In this document: positions 33,776 to 42,717 of the stretch, piece after piece
Numbering within the stretch: the first letter of the stretch is position 1
Layout: every line of letters begins with the position of its first letter
Source of the DNA: Kuafuiihalomonas sp050331295
GTDB lineage: Bacteria > Myxococcota > Kuafuiibacteriia > Kuafuiibacteriales > Kuafuiibacteriaceae
Assembly (NCBI GenBank): GCA_050331295.1
Contig: JBHJGZ010000006.1
Span: 1 to 64,000 of the forward strand
DNA: 64,000 nucleotides
Reading direction: 5' to 3'
Notes under the pieces: generated by a model
The model's input: only the letters and a program-made list of their open reading frames with translations
What the model was told of the DNA's origin: nothing
The model's database searches: none
Made by a program: the position numbers and the translations under genes

Positions 33776-34915
33776 TCAGGAGAAGGGCTTGCCTTCACCG
33801 AGATCCTCGACCGCGCGTTCCAGGTTCTTGCGGTTCACGTCGTCCGGCGCCTGAGCCAAGGCCTTCTTGGCGTGCCGAAGGGCCCGCTCATAGTCTCCGA
33901 CCGCAGAGTAGCCGCGGGCCAGGCCGACGTGGACCGGCCAGGCATCTCGATGCTTCTTGGCGTTTCGTTTGAAGACCTCGAGGGCGCGCTCGTTCTCCCC
34001 TCGCGCGAGCAATGAGCGTCCGTAGACATGGATCGAAAGAGGCGTGGCCGTCGGATGATCGAGCGCCTTCGACTCAGTGGCGCGCGCTTCCTCTGTCAGT
34101 CCATTGGCATCCTGAAGACTCGCGAGGGTCGAGAGGTTGTTGAAGTTCTCTTGCCCGAAGAAAGGAGAGTTGACCGCTGTCTGTGCCCACTTCAAGCCTT
34201 CATCGAGGGCGATCTGGTTCGTTAAGGTAAATTGCGCCGCCTGGCGCAGGTTCGTGGCATTGAAGCCGACCGGACCGGTCAGCTCCTCCCGCATGGCCGC
34301 GACGTAGAGTTCATTGACGTTCGGCACCGAGACCTTCACCGGCACCTCGAGTTCCTCCCATCGAAGGGCGAACGTGGCACCATCGGGCTTCCGATCGATG
34401 AACTCATAGGTCAGCCACTCGTGAAAGGACGTCTTTCGGGGTTCGACCGTGACCCGTAGGGCGTCCTGCTCCGGATCGTAGAAATAGCTGCCCCAGGCCT
34501 TGGTATCCTTGGAGAAGATCACCGTCCACTCGGTTTCTCCCGGAACCATGTGCAGCCCGTACTCTCCGGCCGGAAGCTTTTCCCCCTCGACCATCACGTC
34601 ATGGGTGGTGGTCAAGACCGTGTTCTCGTTGGCGCCCGCTCGCCAGGGGCACGTCTCCCCGCAGGTACCGAAACTCTGCTTGGTGAAGCCGTAAGGAACC
34701 AGCCCACCCCAGATCTTTCCTCGACGGTCTTCGCCGTTGGGTCCGATCACGTCGGGACTCGAGTACTCGATGGTGACCCGCACCAGTCCAATCCCTTGGG
34801 TCACCGAGGCCTTCTGATTGCCACCAGATGGGGGCGCGGTGAGGCCTTGTGCCTCCGCCCGGGACCCCGCGAACATGCACATGCTTACGCAAAGCGTCGT
34901 CGACCAGTGCTTCAT
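33776..34915 (-). CDS. DUF2911 and TPR-repeat exported protein
   Basis: A 379-residue protein with a signal peptide (TTLCVSMCMFAGSRAEA). The next 140 residues form a DUF2911 domain (ASVTQGIGLVRVTIEYSSPD, the phrase LPAGEYGLHMVP, WTVIFSKD), a beta-sandwich of unknown function common in exported proteins. The C-terminal part contains TPR-like helices (VYGRSLLARGENERALEVF, GLARGYSAVGDYERALRHA). ATG 34915 starts the signal. It is convergent with the LRAT gene. Function unknown. Confidence 0.85.
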   Translation of the reverse strand: MKHWSTTLCVSMCMFAGSRAEAQGLTAPPSGGNQKASVTQGIGLVRVTIEYSSPDVIGPNGEDRRGKIWGGLVPYGFTKQSFGTCGETCPWRAGANENTVLTTTHDVMVEGEKLPAGEYGLHMVPGETEWTVIFSKDTKAWGSYFYDPEQDALRVTVEPRKTSFHEWLTYEFIDRKPDGATFALRWEELEVPVKVSVPNVNELYVAAMREELTGPVGFNATNLRQAAQFTLTNQIALDEGLKWAQTAVNSPFFGQENFNNLSTLASLQDANGLTEEARATESKALDHPTATPLSIHVYGRSLLARGENERALEVFKRNAKKHRDAWPVHVGLARGYSAVGDYERALRHAKKALAQAPDDVNRKNLERAVEDLGEGKPFS

Positions 34916-35218
34916 GTGAAGCCTATCCCACTCGTTTTCGATCGAGACAAGCGCGAGGATCTTCCGTCGATCATCGGAGCGACACATCGCCGCCAAAACC
35001 ACGTTCCTTCTCCTTTGAATACATGCATGGAGCGCAGAGCCTTCGGGCCGTAGGGCTCAGCTCTGGCCTTGGGCAACGAGGCCGCGGCCCCGTCGGCGGA
35101 TGAGCGATCCGCGCCACCTCCTCGATTCTCGGTCCGCGCACTCTCAAATTTCCGTTCCGAGCCAAGTTCGACTCGAGTCAATCGGGCTTGGTACGAACTG
35201 TGCTCGAGAGTGCCCTCC
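34916..35218. other. divergent intergenic region
   Basis: About 300 bp between the DUF2911 gene and the protease-like lipoprotein gene, presumably with both promoters. I saw no strong hairpin or repeat in it. Confidence 0.5.
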
Positions 35219-36616
35219 ATGTGGCCCGAGTCCCTTTCTCTTGCCCAGGCGGACCCTCAGCCGCGGTGCGCGCGGCCGGCAGCGCTCCTTCTCGTCGGAC
35301 TGATGGCCGCGTGCGGCGATCCGTCGAGTGCCGATGGTGATGCCCCCCAGCCGGAATGGTTGTCCACGGTCCGCGATGCCGACGCACCGCTGCCGCAACG
35401 AATCGCTTCCGCGCTGGAGGGCATTCAACTCGATCCGTGCGCCCACGATCCAGACTCGCCCTGCGCCATGAAATCGTTTGGGCTCGGACTCGAGCACGTC
35501 GACCCGGATCTCGACCCCGAGGAGCGAATCCTGATCATCGACGAGCTCGTCCCGAGCATCGACATGTTGCGGAACCGGCATCGCATTCTCGGGGTCTTCG
35601 CGGTCGACCCCGATGCCCAGATCGAATCTCTGCACGCCCAGTGGGAACTCCCGAAGACCTTCGGGGACATCGTGACAGCATTCGCGTCGTTCCCGTCATA
35701 TTCGGCCGGAGAACTCGAAGCGCTTCGTGCCCCTCTCGCCGATGCGTTCGCGGCCAGGGTGCCCACCGTCGGAAGTCACGGCCTCGCGGTCCATTGGATC
35801 CTGACCGACCGAGTCCCAGATCGCGGCGTTCTCTTTCTGGGATACGACAATCTGTCATTCCACCGAGCTTTGCCGGAAGTGGTCTGCCAGATCGGTCCAG
35901 GCCACGACGGCGTCAACCTCTCACGGCTTCGACAGCATGCCGAAGACGCGGCGCAATCCCTCCTGCGTCTGGTAGAGGCATACCGAGTGAGCGTCATCAA
36001 CGCGAGCTGGGGTTTCACGTTGGAATCCGTCCGTGGCCCTTGGGAAAGTGTCTGCGGTGCCCCCCCGCCTCCGCGGGAGAACCTGCTGGAGATCCTCGAT
36101 GCATACACGCCCATCTTCGAGGCCATGTTCGGAACGCCGGGATTGTTCACGACCCACGCCGCCTTGCAGTCGGCCCGACTCGACGACGGTCCGTTCGACA
36201 TCGATGACCCCCGCTTCACGCGTCGACTCCGCGTGGGCTCGTTCGGAACGCTGGACACCAGGATACCGTTCGGTGGCGGCGCAGAGCCACCCACAGGGTC
36301 TCGACCCCAGCCCCGCAACTTGGACTATGCCGACGTATTCGTGAACTCCGGGTGCGACGAGACGGCGTGTCGGACGCAGAACGGCTTGAGCATGAGCGGA
36401 CCCCTCGGCTTCGGGACGCAGCCGTTCCCTCTCACCCAAAGCTCGTTCGTCAGTCCCGTGCTGACCGCGGAGTTCGTGCGCACCAGACAGAGTCCACCCT
36501 TCGCCGGGACGGTGTGGAGCGACGCCTTGATGGCATCCATCATGGAGAAGCTGGAGGGGACCTGCGGGGAGGGCCCCTGCTACCGGGACCCCCTTCTCCA
36601 CACGCTCGCCCCGTGA
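35219..36616 (+). CDS. lipoprotein with probable degenerate subtilisin-like (S8) fold
   Basis: A 465-residue protein with a lipoprotein signal ending LMAAC. Three stretches line up with subtilase blocks. VGSHGLAVHWIL then VPDRGVLFLGYD resembles the His block, with H187. VSVINASWGF resembles the strand before the oxyanion region. SSFVSPVLTAEF resembles the GTSMASP Ser block, with S409. A clear catalytic Asp block is not visible, so activity is uncertain. Cys pairs suggest an exported disulfide-bonded protein. ATG 35219 is chosen to place the signal at the N terminus. A terminator-like hairpin follows. Confidence 0.6.
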   Translation: MWPESLSLAQADPQPRCARPAALLLVGLMAACGDPSSADGDAPQPEWLSTVRDADAPLPQRIASALEGIQLDPCAHDPDSPCAMKSFGLGLEHVDPDLDPEERILIIDELVPSIDMLRNRHRILGVFAVDPDAQIESLHAQWELPKTFGDIVTAFASFPSYSAGELEALRAPLADAFAARVPTVGSHGLAVHWILTDRVPDRGVLFLGYDNLSFHRALPEVVCQIGPGHDGVNLSRLRQHAEDAAQSLLRLVEAYRVSVINASWGFTLESVRGPWESVCGAPPPPRENLLEILDAYTPIFEAMFGTPGLFTTHAALQSARLDDGPFDIDDPRFTRRLRVGSFGTLDTRIPFGGGAEPPTGSRPQPRNLDYADVFVNSGCDETACRTQNGLSMSGPLGFGTQPFPLTQSSFVSPVLTAEFVRTRQSPPFAGTVWSDALMASIMEKLEGTCGEGPCYRDPLLHTLAP

Positions 36617-36626
36617 CGTCGCCTGC

Positions 36627-36665
36627 GCAAGGCATCCTTCACGAACCCGCGAAGCGATGCCTTGC
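36627..36665. terminator. strong hairpin between convergent genes
   Basis: GCAAGGCATC at 36627-36636 pairs perfectly with GATGCCTTGC at 36656-36665. Inside it CTTC at 36637-36640 pairs with GAAG at 36651-36654. It lies between the ends of two convergent genes (36616 and 36693), fitting a bidirectional terminator, though without a T tract. Confidence 0.6.
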
Positions 36666-36692
36666 CGCCGCCCACTTTCACGGCGCCTACCT

Positions 36693-37457
36693 TCACGCCG
36701 CCCACTGGGCGCGCTCGTGCAGCACGCGTTTCAGGACTCGGGGTCGGTCGGTCACCAGTCCGTCCACGCCAAGATCCAACAGCCGCCTCATCTCACTCGG
36801 GTCGTTGACGGTCCAAACGTGGACATGAAGGCCAAGGCGATGTGCCCTTCGGATGAAGAGCTCGTCCGCCACCGGAATCAATCCCTGTCGTACCGGAACC
36901 TGCACGCATCGAGCCTTGAATGAACCGAGTATCCTCGGCACTCCGTAGCTCTGCACGCGCAGTCGGAGGACCTCCTTCGGTCCCATCGACGTGCACAAAC
37001 CCGGGCCCAACCTGATTCGGAGCCGAGCCAATCGTGCGTCGGAGAAGGAACCGATGCACAGTCGGTCGAGGCCAAAACGAACCTTGCGCAGCACGTCGGG
37101 GAGAAGCTCGGCTGCGGCGTCGCTCTTTGGATCGATATTGAAGCGAGTATCTGACCACACCGCGAGGAGATCGTCGAGACGCACGACCCGGCCGCCTTTC
37201 GCGAGCTTCACCCGCGAAAGCTCGTTCCACGTCTTGTCCGCCACCCGTCCGGTCTCGTCCGACACCCGGTCGAGTCGGTCATCGTGAAAAGCGACGAGCA
37301 CACCATCTGCCGTGGCATGACAGTCCGTCTCCAGATATCGGAACCCCAGGCTGACCGCGTCGGCAAAGGCTTCGATGCTGTTTTCCGTCGAACTCTCGTC
37401 TCCGCCGCGATGGGCGAAGGGAATCGGATAGGGATGGTCGAGATACGGGTGCCGCAT
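36693..37457 (-). CDS. glycerophosphodiester phosphodiesterase
   Basis: A 254-residue enzyme hydrolysing glycerophosphodiesters to glycerol-3-phosphate and an alcohol. The GDPD signature starts at residue 13: FAHRGGDESSTENSIEAFADA, then LETDCHATADGVLVAFHDDRLDR, which holds the catalytic His pair and metal-binding Glu/Asp. The distal VHVWTVND and LGVDGLVTDRP are also typical. No signal peptide, so probably cytoplasmic. ATG 37457. Divergent from the metallopeptidase gene, 71 bp away. Confidence 0.93.
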   Translation of the reverse strand: MRHPYLDHPYPIPFAHRGGDESSTENSIEAFADAVSLGFRYLETDCHATADGVLVAFHDDRLDRVSDETGRVADKTWNELSRVKLAKGGRVVRLDDLLAVWSDTRFNIDPKSDAAAELLPDVLRKVRFGLDRLCIGSFSDARLARLRIRLGPGLCTSMGPKEVLRLRVQSYGVPRILGSFKARCVQVPVRQGLIPVADELFIRRAHRLGLHVHVWTVNDPSEMRRLLDLGVDGLVTDRPRVLKRVLHERAQWAA

Positions 37458-37528
37458 CGGCGGTAAGCTCTCGCGCCTGGAGCAAGCCCGCGCAAGTCGA
37501 TGTCGAGGGCCAGGGATAGGGTGCCGCC

Positions 37529-38983
37529 GTGCGATCCGCGAATGTTTGGAGCATGACCGCGTTGGTCTTGGCGACGGTGGCCTGCGGCGACGACGGCTCG
37601 TCCGCAACCGCCGACACCGACGACACGGTCGACGCTTCCCCGGAGCCGACAGCGGAACCGGACGAGGTGGGCACGTTCCCCGTCGGCGCGACCTGCAGCT
37701 CGAGCCCGCAATGCGTGGCGGGTTCGGAATGCTTCTCGGTGTCCGGTACCAGCGTCTGCACGAAGATCGGCTGCTCCAGCCCCGAAGACTGTAACGTGGA
37801 GGGAAACACCGGCCTGGTTTGCACCTTCGATCCGCGGGTCTCGTCGGGCAAATGCGCGCCTGGCTGCGACCCTGACGCCGCCGATCCGGGTTGTACCGGC
37901 GACAACGCATGCATCACCAATCTCGCCGTTTCGGCCTGCCTTCCCCCCTTCGAGCCGCTCCCGATGGACGTCCCCATTGACCCGGTAGAGCCGCCAGTGG
38001 ATGTGCCGGCGTCGGTCTTCTGTGCGCCCGCTGACGGCCCCACCACCCTGACCTTCGACATCCCAGCCGGCACGACATCTTACATCGTGGTACCCTTCAC
38101 CTTGGACGGTTCGCCCTTGGTCAGCGGCGCGTTGACGCTTCCCGGCGGCCTCACTGAGCCCATCGGCGGCACGCTGTTCGGCATCGGCTCCGCCCTGATC
38201 GGCTTCACCAACCCGATTCTCGTGCCCGCATTTCCCGACGCGCCCATTCAGCCGACGCCCGGGATTCACGAGCTCACGGTGTCTGCCGTCACCGACAATC
38301 TCTGCCTGTTCGTGGTCACCGAAGACACTCCAGGGACGGAGTTGCTTCTCAACATCTACACCATCGGCGTCCCGCTGACCGCCGATGACCCCCTTCTGGA
38401 GATCGCGCTGGAAACGGTGGAGCAGGTTTACGAGCCCGCCGATATCTCCGTGAGCGTCCAACAGGTCGTAGCCCTCGATGCGCCGGAATTCGAAGTGATC
38501 ACGGCGGTCGACCAGGTCGATAACGTGGTCGCTTTGACCGAGGCGCCGACCGACACCCTCAGCCTGAACGTCGTGATCACCTCAGACTTCGACGTGCCCG
38601 AAACCGGAACCATCGGAGTGTCTTCGGGCATTCCGGGTCCGGCTGGTCTTCACGGCAGCGGCGGATCCGGCGTCGTGCTGAGCGGTGAATTCTTGGAGCT
38701 GGGGACCGCGACCGACCCCACCGCCGGCGCCTTCGTGACGGGTCTGATCCTGGCCCACGAGATGGGCCATTTCATGGGCTTGTTCCATACCACCGAATCG
38801 GACCAAGCAACCCAGGACCCCATCGCCGATACGCCGAACTGCACCGATGACAGCATCGAGTTCGGCCCGGATTGCCCTGACTTCACCAACAACATGTTTC
38901 CGAGCGCGTCGCTGGGGGCGGTGAATCTGACGGCGGGTCAGGCTTCCGTACTCGCCGCGAACCCGCTCACGGCGATTCCGTGA
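37529..38983 (+). CDS. secreted lipoprotein metallopeptidase (HExxHxxGxxH type)
   Basis: A 484-residue protein with a lipoprotein signal ending LATVAC. A Cys-rich linker of about residues 50-140 contains several disulfide-type pairs and low-complexity DxxDxS stretches. The zinc motif AHEMGHFMGLFH gives H410, E411, H414 and H420, the metzincin-like pattern of pappalysin-type M43 proteases. DPIADTPNCTDD follows as in that family. GTG 37529 starts the signal. It is coupled to the next gene by a GTGA overlap. Probably an extracellular or surface protease. Confidence 0.8.
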   Translation: MRSANVWSMTALVLATVACGDDGSSATADTDDTVDASPEPTAEPDEVGTFPVGATCSSSPQCVAGSECFSVSGTSVCTKIGCSSPEDCNVEGNTGLVCTFDPRVSSGKCAPGCDPDAADPGCTGDNACITNLAVSACLPPFEPLPMDVPIDPVEPPVDVPASVFCAPADGPTTLTFDIPAGTTSYIVVPFTLDGSPLVSGALTLPGGLTEPIGGTLFGIGSALIGFTNPILVPAFPDAPIQPTPGIHELTVSAVTDNLCLFVVTEDTPGTELLLNIYTIGVPLTADDPLLEIALETVEQVYEPADISVSVQQVVALDAPEFEVITAVDQVDNVVALTEAPTDTLSLNVVITSDFDVPETGTIGVSSGIPGPAGLHGSGGSGVVLSGEFLELGTATDPTAGAFVTGLILAHEMGHFMGLFHTTESDQATQDPIADTPNCTDDSIEFGPDCPDFTNNMFPSASLGAVNLTAGQASVLAANPLTAIP

Positions 38984-39363
38984 GATGTGCCGTCATTGCC
39001 TGTGCCTTCGGACTGCTCGGCGCCTGTTCGCCTTCCACGACCCAGGAGATCGAGGGCCCGGTCCAGGACGTGGATGCGGGCCTGGATGAAGCGCAACGAG
39101 AAGCGCTCGCCGTACGGCTTTCGGACATTCACCAACGACCTGCCCTGGTCGATCTCCACGAGCGGTTCGGACCGGGGACCACGTCCGCCTTGATTCGCCT
39201 GGCGGAAGATCCCCTCCAGAACTGGTTGGTACGCAGCCGCGCTCTCGAGGTCCTCGCCACATCCGATGATGCCCGAGCTCGACAGGTTGTCCTGCGGTTT
39301 CGCGATTCGGAACGCACGCCTGAAAGCGTTCGTCGCGCCCTCAATCGTCTGCGGCCGCGCTGA
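38980..39363 (+). CDS. small HEAT-like lipoprotein
   Basis: A 127-residue protein with a lipoprotein signal ending LLGAC. The rest is helical with repeats of HEAT/PBS type (NWLVRSRALEVLATSDDARARQVVLRF). GTG 38980 overlaps the protease stop by 4 bp, so translation is coupled. It could be a chaperone, inhibitor or partner of that protease; this is inference. It converges with hisD. Confidence 0.75.
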   Translation: MRCAVIACAFGLLGACSPSTTQEIEGPVQDVDAGLDEAQREALAVRLSDIHQRPALVDLHERFGPGTTSALIRLAEDPLQNWLVRSRALEVLATSDDARARQVVLRFRDSERTPESVRRALNRLRPR

Positions 39364-39377
39364 GGCGGCCTGGATCC

Positions 39378-40664
39378 TCATCGGCCGCGCCGGCGCGCGC
39401 TCCGGGCGTGGGCATCGAGCCCCTCCATCGTTGCCAGTGCCTCGACGTCGGCCAAGCTCTGGGGCTCCTGATGGGTGATCTCCATCCACGTCCGGCACAC
39501 CATGAAGTCCGTGACGCTCAACCCGCCCCGAAAGCGGCCGGTCCCGCCGGTAGGGAGCGTATGGTTCGGCCCAAGACCGTAGTCTCCCAGGACCTCGGCT
39601 GAGCGCTCGCCGATGAAAAGACCTCCGTATGCCTCGAACAAGGGCGCCCGGTCCGAAGCGTGCCGTACGTGAAGCTGAAGATGCTCCGGCGCCACACGAT
39701 TGGAAAGGGTCGCCGCCGCTTCGATGTGTGGCACCACGCACGCAAAACCGTTCTCGGTCAGAGACTCCGATGCGACCTCGCGGGTGGAAAGCTCCTGGAG
39801 CTGGTGCTGGAGCTCGGCCTCCACTTTCGAGACGAACGCTCGGGAGTGGGCAAGGACCCCGACCCGCGCTTCGATGTCGTGCTCGGCCTGCGCGAGAAGA
39901 TCCGCCGCCACCACCTCCGGATCCGCCTCATCGTCCGCAACCACCAGCAGCTCACTCGGTCCCGCCAACATGTCGATTCCGACACTGCCCGATACGAGCT
40001 GTTTGGCCGCGGTGACCCACCGGTTTCCCGGGCCTGCGATGACGTCGACTGCCGGCTGACTCTCGGTGCCATGAGCCAGAGCGGCCACCGCGTGGGCACC
40101 GCCGGCGGCGAGTAGGACATCCGCGCCCGCCACTGCGGCCGCCGCCAGGGAGATCCTCATCGGACGAGGATGCGCGACCACCACCTGCTCCACGCCCGCT
40201 ACCCGAGCTGGCACCACCGTCATCAATATGGACGACGGAAGCGGGTAGCGCCCACCGGGTCCGTAACAACCAGCGCGACGAACCGGGGTCCACCGATGAC
40301 CCGCGCGCCCTCCCGGTACCGGTTCGTCCACGTCCAAGAGTCCGCGTTTTTGGGCCTCTGCAAACCGGCGGATCCGGTCCGCCGTCCTCTGGAGTACGTC
40401 TCGCTCCGTGGCCGGAAGGCTGTGCAGGGCGGACTGCAGATCCTCCTCCCCGAGCCACAGGCGATCCGAATCGAGGCCGTCGTATGTCTGAGCGAGATCA
40501 CGGAGAGCCTCATCCCCGCCATCTCGCACCTTGCCGATCAAAGATTCGACCTGCCCTCGGAACGTCGGGTCGACGGTGGGAAAGGTTCTGGGCCCGACGT
40601 CATCGGGAGCGAGCAGGGTCAAGTAAGGCAAGGTCATCTCCGTACGACTCGACTCGCCCGTCAT
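39378..40664 (-). CDS. hisD: histidinol dehydrogenase
   Basis: A 428-residue NAD enzyme performing the last two oxidations from histidinol to histidine. Conserved blocks are GPGGRYPLPSSILMT, VDVIAGPGNRWVTAAKQLV, DMLAGPSELLV, AQAEHDIEA with the zinc-binding His region, NRVAPEHLQ with the catalytic Glu-His, and GGLSVTDFM. ATG 40664 overlaps the upstream stop as ATGA; ATG 40637 is an alternative. It closes the histidine operon, whereas hisD is often near the start in other bacteria. Confidence 0.96.
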   Translation of the reverse strand: MTGESSRTEMTLPYLTLLAPDDVGPRTFPTVDPTFRGQVESLIGKVRDGGDEALRDLAQTYDGLDSDRLWLGEEDLQSALHSLPATERDVLQRTADRIRRFAEAQKRGLLDVDEPVPGGRAGHRWTPVRRAGCYGPGGRYPLPSSILMTVVPARVAGVEQVVVAHPRPMRISLAAAAVAGADVLLAAGGAHAVAALAHGTESQPAVDVIAGPGNRWVTAAKQLVSGSVGIDMLAGPSELLVVADDEADPEVVAADLLAQAEHDIEARVGVLAHSRAFVSKVEAELQHQLQELSTREVASESLTENGFACVVPHIEAAATLSNRVAPEHLQLHVRHASDRAPLFEAYGGLFIGERSAEVLGDYGLGPNHTLPTGGTGRFRGGLSVTDFMVCRTWMEITHQEPQSLADVEALATMEGLDAHARSARRRGR

Positions 40665-41959
40665 TGTCGAGGCGAGGGCTTTCGGTCGCCGGGCCGGCGG
40701 CTCACCTTCCGGGCACGGCGGTCGAGTTCCGCTTCCACGTCTTCGAGTCGGCCTCCCACGCGAAGCAATTGAACCAGTGCGAAGTAAAGAACATCTGCGG
40801 TTTCGTGGCTGGCCTCGGTCGAGGTCTCGGCCCGGGCCAGTTCGAGGGCCTCTTCCTGTAGCTTGGCCGCGAGAAGACCATCTTCATGGATCAATCGTGC
40901 GGTATACGAGCCTGGAGGGGCGTCCCCCAAGACACGGGCGCGCAACCGTCGCTCCAAGGCGCCGAGACCGGGGTCGTCCCCCCAGCATGTTCGGGTGTTC
41001 CGGTGGCAAAAACCGTCGGTTTGCCGGACCATGAAGCGAAGCGCATCTCGGTCGCAGTCCAGGTCGACCTGCAAGAGAACCTGCGTCGCGCCCGACGTCC
41101 GGCCTTTGACCCACAGTTCGCCGCGTGACCGTGAATAATAGCTGCCGCGAAGATGCGTGACGGCATCGTCCAGGCTCGAACGGGTCGAATACGCGAGCCC
41201 GAGCGCGGTCCCCCGCTCATCCACCACCACCGTCGGGATCCATGTGTCGGGATCCGGCCCTTCGGGGGTGGATGAGCTGCTCTCGAGACAGGCCCAAATC
41301 GCCTCGGACAAGCGAAGCCGTCCGGTATATAGCGCCATACCGACCTGAGCGTCGGCCCCCAGTCGGTCCAAGGCGGCGACTTCGGCCGGGGTCGAGACAC
41401 CGCCGGCAATGGTCACGGTTGCGCTCTTCGCCGAGTCGACAACCTGACTTGCCAACTCGAGATCCGTGCCCTCGAGTCGGCCTTCCCGCTCCACGAACGT
41501 GACCAGGAATCCTCCGACGTACGGGGCAAGGGTGCGAACTCGGTCCAAGAGGCGGTCGCCCGTGGACTTGACCCAACCTTCCACCACCACCGTTTCGTGT
41601 CGGGCGTCCACCGCGGCCATGGTCCGCTCCCGCGGGAGCTGCTCCAGGATTTCCGGTCGAGCCGCGGTTCCCAGAATCACGGATTCGGCGCCGGCATCCA
41701 GCATCTCCTTGGCGGATTCCACCGAACGCAGCCCACCTCCGACCCGGCACCGATAGGCTGCACACAGGGCCTTGATGACCTCCTTGTTCTCTCCCCGGCC
41801 CAGCGCTGCGTCGAGATCGATCACCGCGAGAGGGCCTGCGACCGAGTATCGTCGCGCCACTTCGAGAGGGTCGCCGGCGTCCACCTCCAGGGCCTCGGGA
41901 TCCCCTCCTCGCAGCTGGACCGCCCGTCCTCCGAGGATATCGATGGAAGGAATGATCAC
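40661..41959 (-). CDS. hisA-hisIE: three-domain fusion: HisA isomerase + HisI cyclohydrolase + HisE pyrophosphohydrolase
   Basis: A 432-residue polypeptide. Residues 1-235 are HisA, a (beta/alpha)8 barrel with catalytic Asp in PSIDILGG and AAVDARH. Residues of about 240-340 are HisI, with YYSRSRGELWVKGRTSG, the metal-binding DCDRD and the zinc-binding Cys in DGFCHRNTRTCW. Residues of about 345-420 are HisE, with EDGLLAAKLQEEALELARAE and HETADVLYFALVQLL. All motifs look intact, so one chain would carry pathway steps 2, 3 and 4. HisIE fusion is common; HisA fused ahead of it is not one I know. Stop-free reading with no frameshift supports a true fusion. GTG 41959 overlaps hisF as GTGA. Confidence 0.93.
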   Translation of the reverse strand: MIIPSIDILGGRAVQLRGGDPEALEVDAGDPLEVARRYSVAGPLAVIDLDAALGRGENKEVIKALCAAYRCRVGGGLRSVESAKEMLDAGAESVILGTAARPEILEQLPRERTMAAVDARHETVVVEGWVKSTGDRLLDRVRTLAPYVGGFLVTFVEREGRLEGTDLELASQVVDSAKSATVTIAGGVSTPAEVAALDRLGADAQVGMALYTGRLRLSEAIWACLESSSSTPEGPDPDTWIPTVVVDERGTALGLAYSTRSSLDDAVTHLRGSYYSRSRGELWVKGRTSGATQVLLQVDLDCDRDALRFMVRQTDGFCHRNTRTCWGDDPGLGALERRLRARVLGDAPPGSYTARLIHEDGLLAAKLQEEALELARAETSTEASHETADVLYFALVQLLRVGGRLEDVEAELDRRARKVSRRPGDRKPSPRQ

Positions 41960-42717
41960 AGTCGGACCTCGAGTCCGCGGTCTCGCAACGCTGCCTTCAG
42001 GACGGAGATCTCGACCTCTCGGTAATGAAAGATGGATGCCGCCAAGAGCGCCGAGGCTCCCGCTCGGGCGCCTCCGACGAAATGATCCACCGTTGCCGCG
42101 CCTCCCGAGGCGATGACCGGGCAGGAGACCGCGCTACAGACCGCCGCAAGGAGCTGGCAGTCGTAGCCGGCCCGGGTTCCATCCCGGTCCCAGCTGGTCA
42201 GGAGGACCTCGCCCGCCCCGAGCGCGACACCCCGCTTCGACCACTCCACCGCCGAAAGTCCCGTCGGCTCTTGTCCGGCCGAGACCCGCACCTCGAAACC
42301 TCCGTTGACGGCCGCATTCTGGGCGGCATCCACCGCCAGGACCACGCACTGACGACCAAACTCCTCCGCGAGTTCTCGGAGCAACTCGGGCCGCCGCACC
42401 GCCGCCGTGTTGACCCCGACCTTGTCGGCGCCTGCCTCCAAGAGAGCGCGGGCATCGGCGAGCTGACGAACGCCGCCACCGCACGTGAGCGGGATACCGA
42501 GTCCGGCCCGGACCGCGGCCACGACATCGAGCCCATGTGCTCGCTCCGAGGGCGTGGCCGATACGTCCAGGAGCACCACCTCGTCTGCGCCTTCCGCCTC
42601 GTACCGCAACGCCGCTTCCACCGGGTCTCCGGCATCCTTCAGCTCCTGAAAACGGACGCCCTTCACCACGCGACCGTCTCGAATGTCGAGACAGGGAATG
42701 ATCCGCGTCTTCAGCAC
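41956..42717 (-). CDS. hisF: imidazole glycerol phosphate synthase, cyclase subunit
   Basis: A 253-residue barrel enzyme that uses ammonia from HisH to make IGP and AICAR from PRFAR. Catalytic Asp lie in IIPCLDIRDGRVVKG and VLAVDAAQ. The repeats LTCGGGVR and VIASGGAAT bind the substrate phosphates. GTG 42717 overlaps the end of hisH by 7 bp and gives the family length. Confidence 0.96.
   Translation of the reverse strand: MLKTRIIPCLDIRDGRVVKGVRFQELKDAGDPVEAALRYEAEGADEVVLLDVSATPSERAHGLDVVAAVRAGLGIPLTCGGGVRQLADARALLEAGADKVGVNTAAVRRPELLRELAEEFGRQCVVLAVDAAQNAAVNGGFEVRVSAGQEPTGLSAVEWSKRGVALGAGEVLLTSWDRDGTRAGYDCQLLAAVCSAVSCPVIASGGAATVDHFVGGARAGASALLAASIFHYREVEISVLKAALRDRGLEVRL

Noticed and set aside
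40661..41959. HisA and HisIE as two separate genes
   Set aside because: The frame is open throughout, with no ribosome site or start at the junction that would suggest a second gene.
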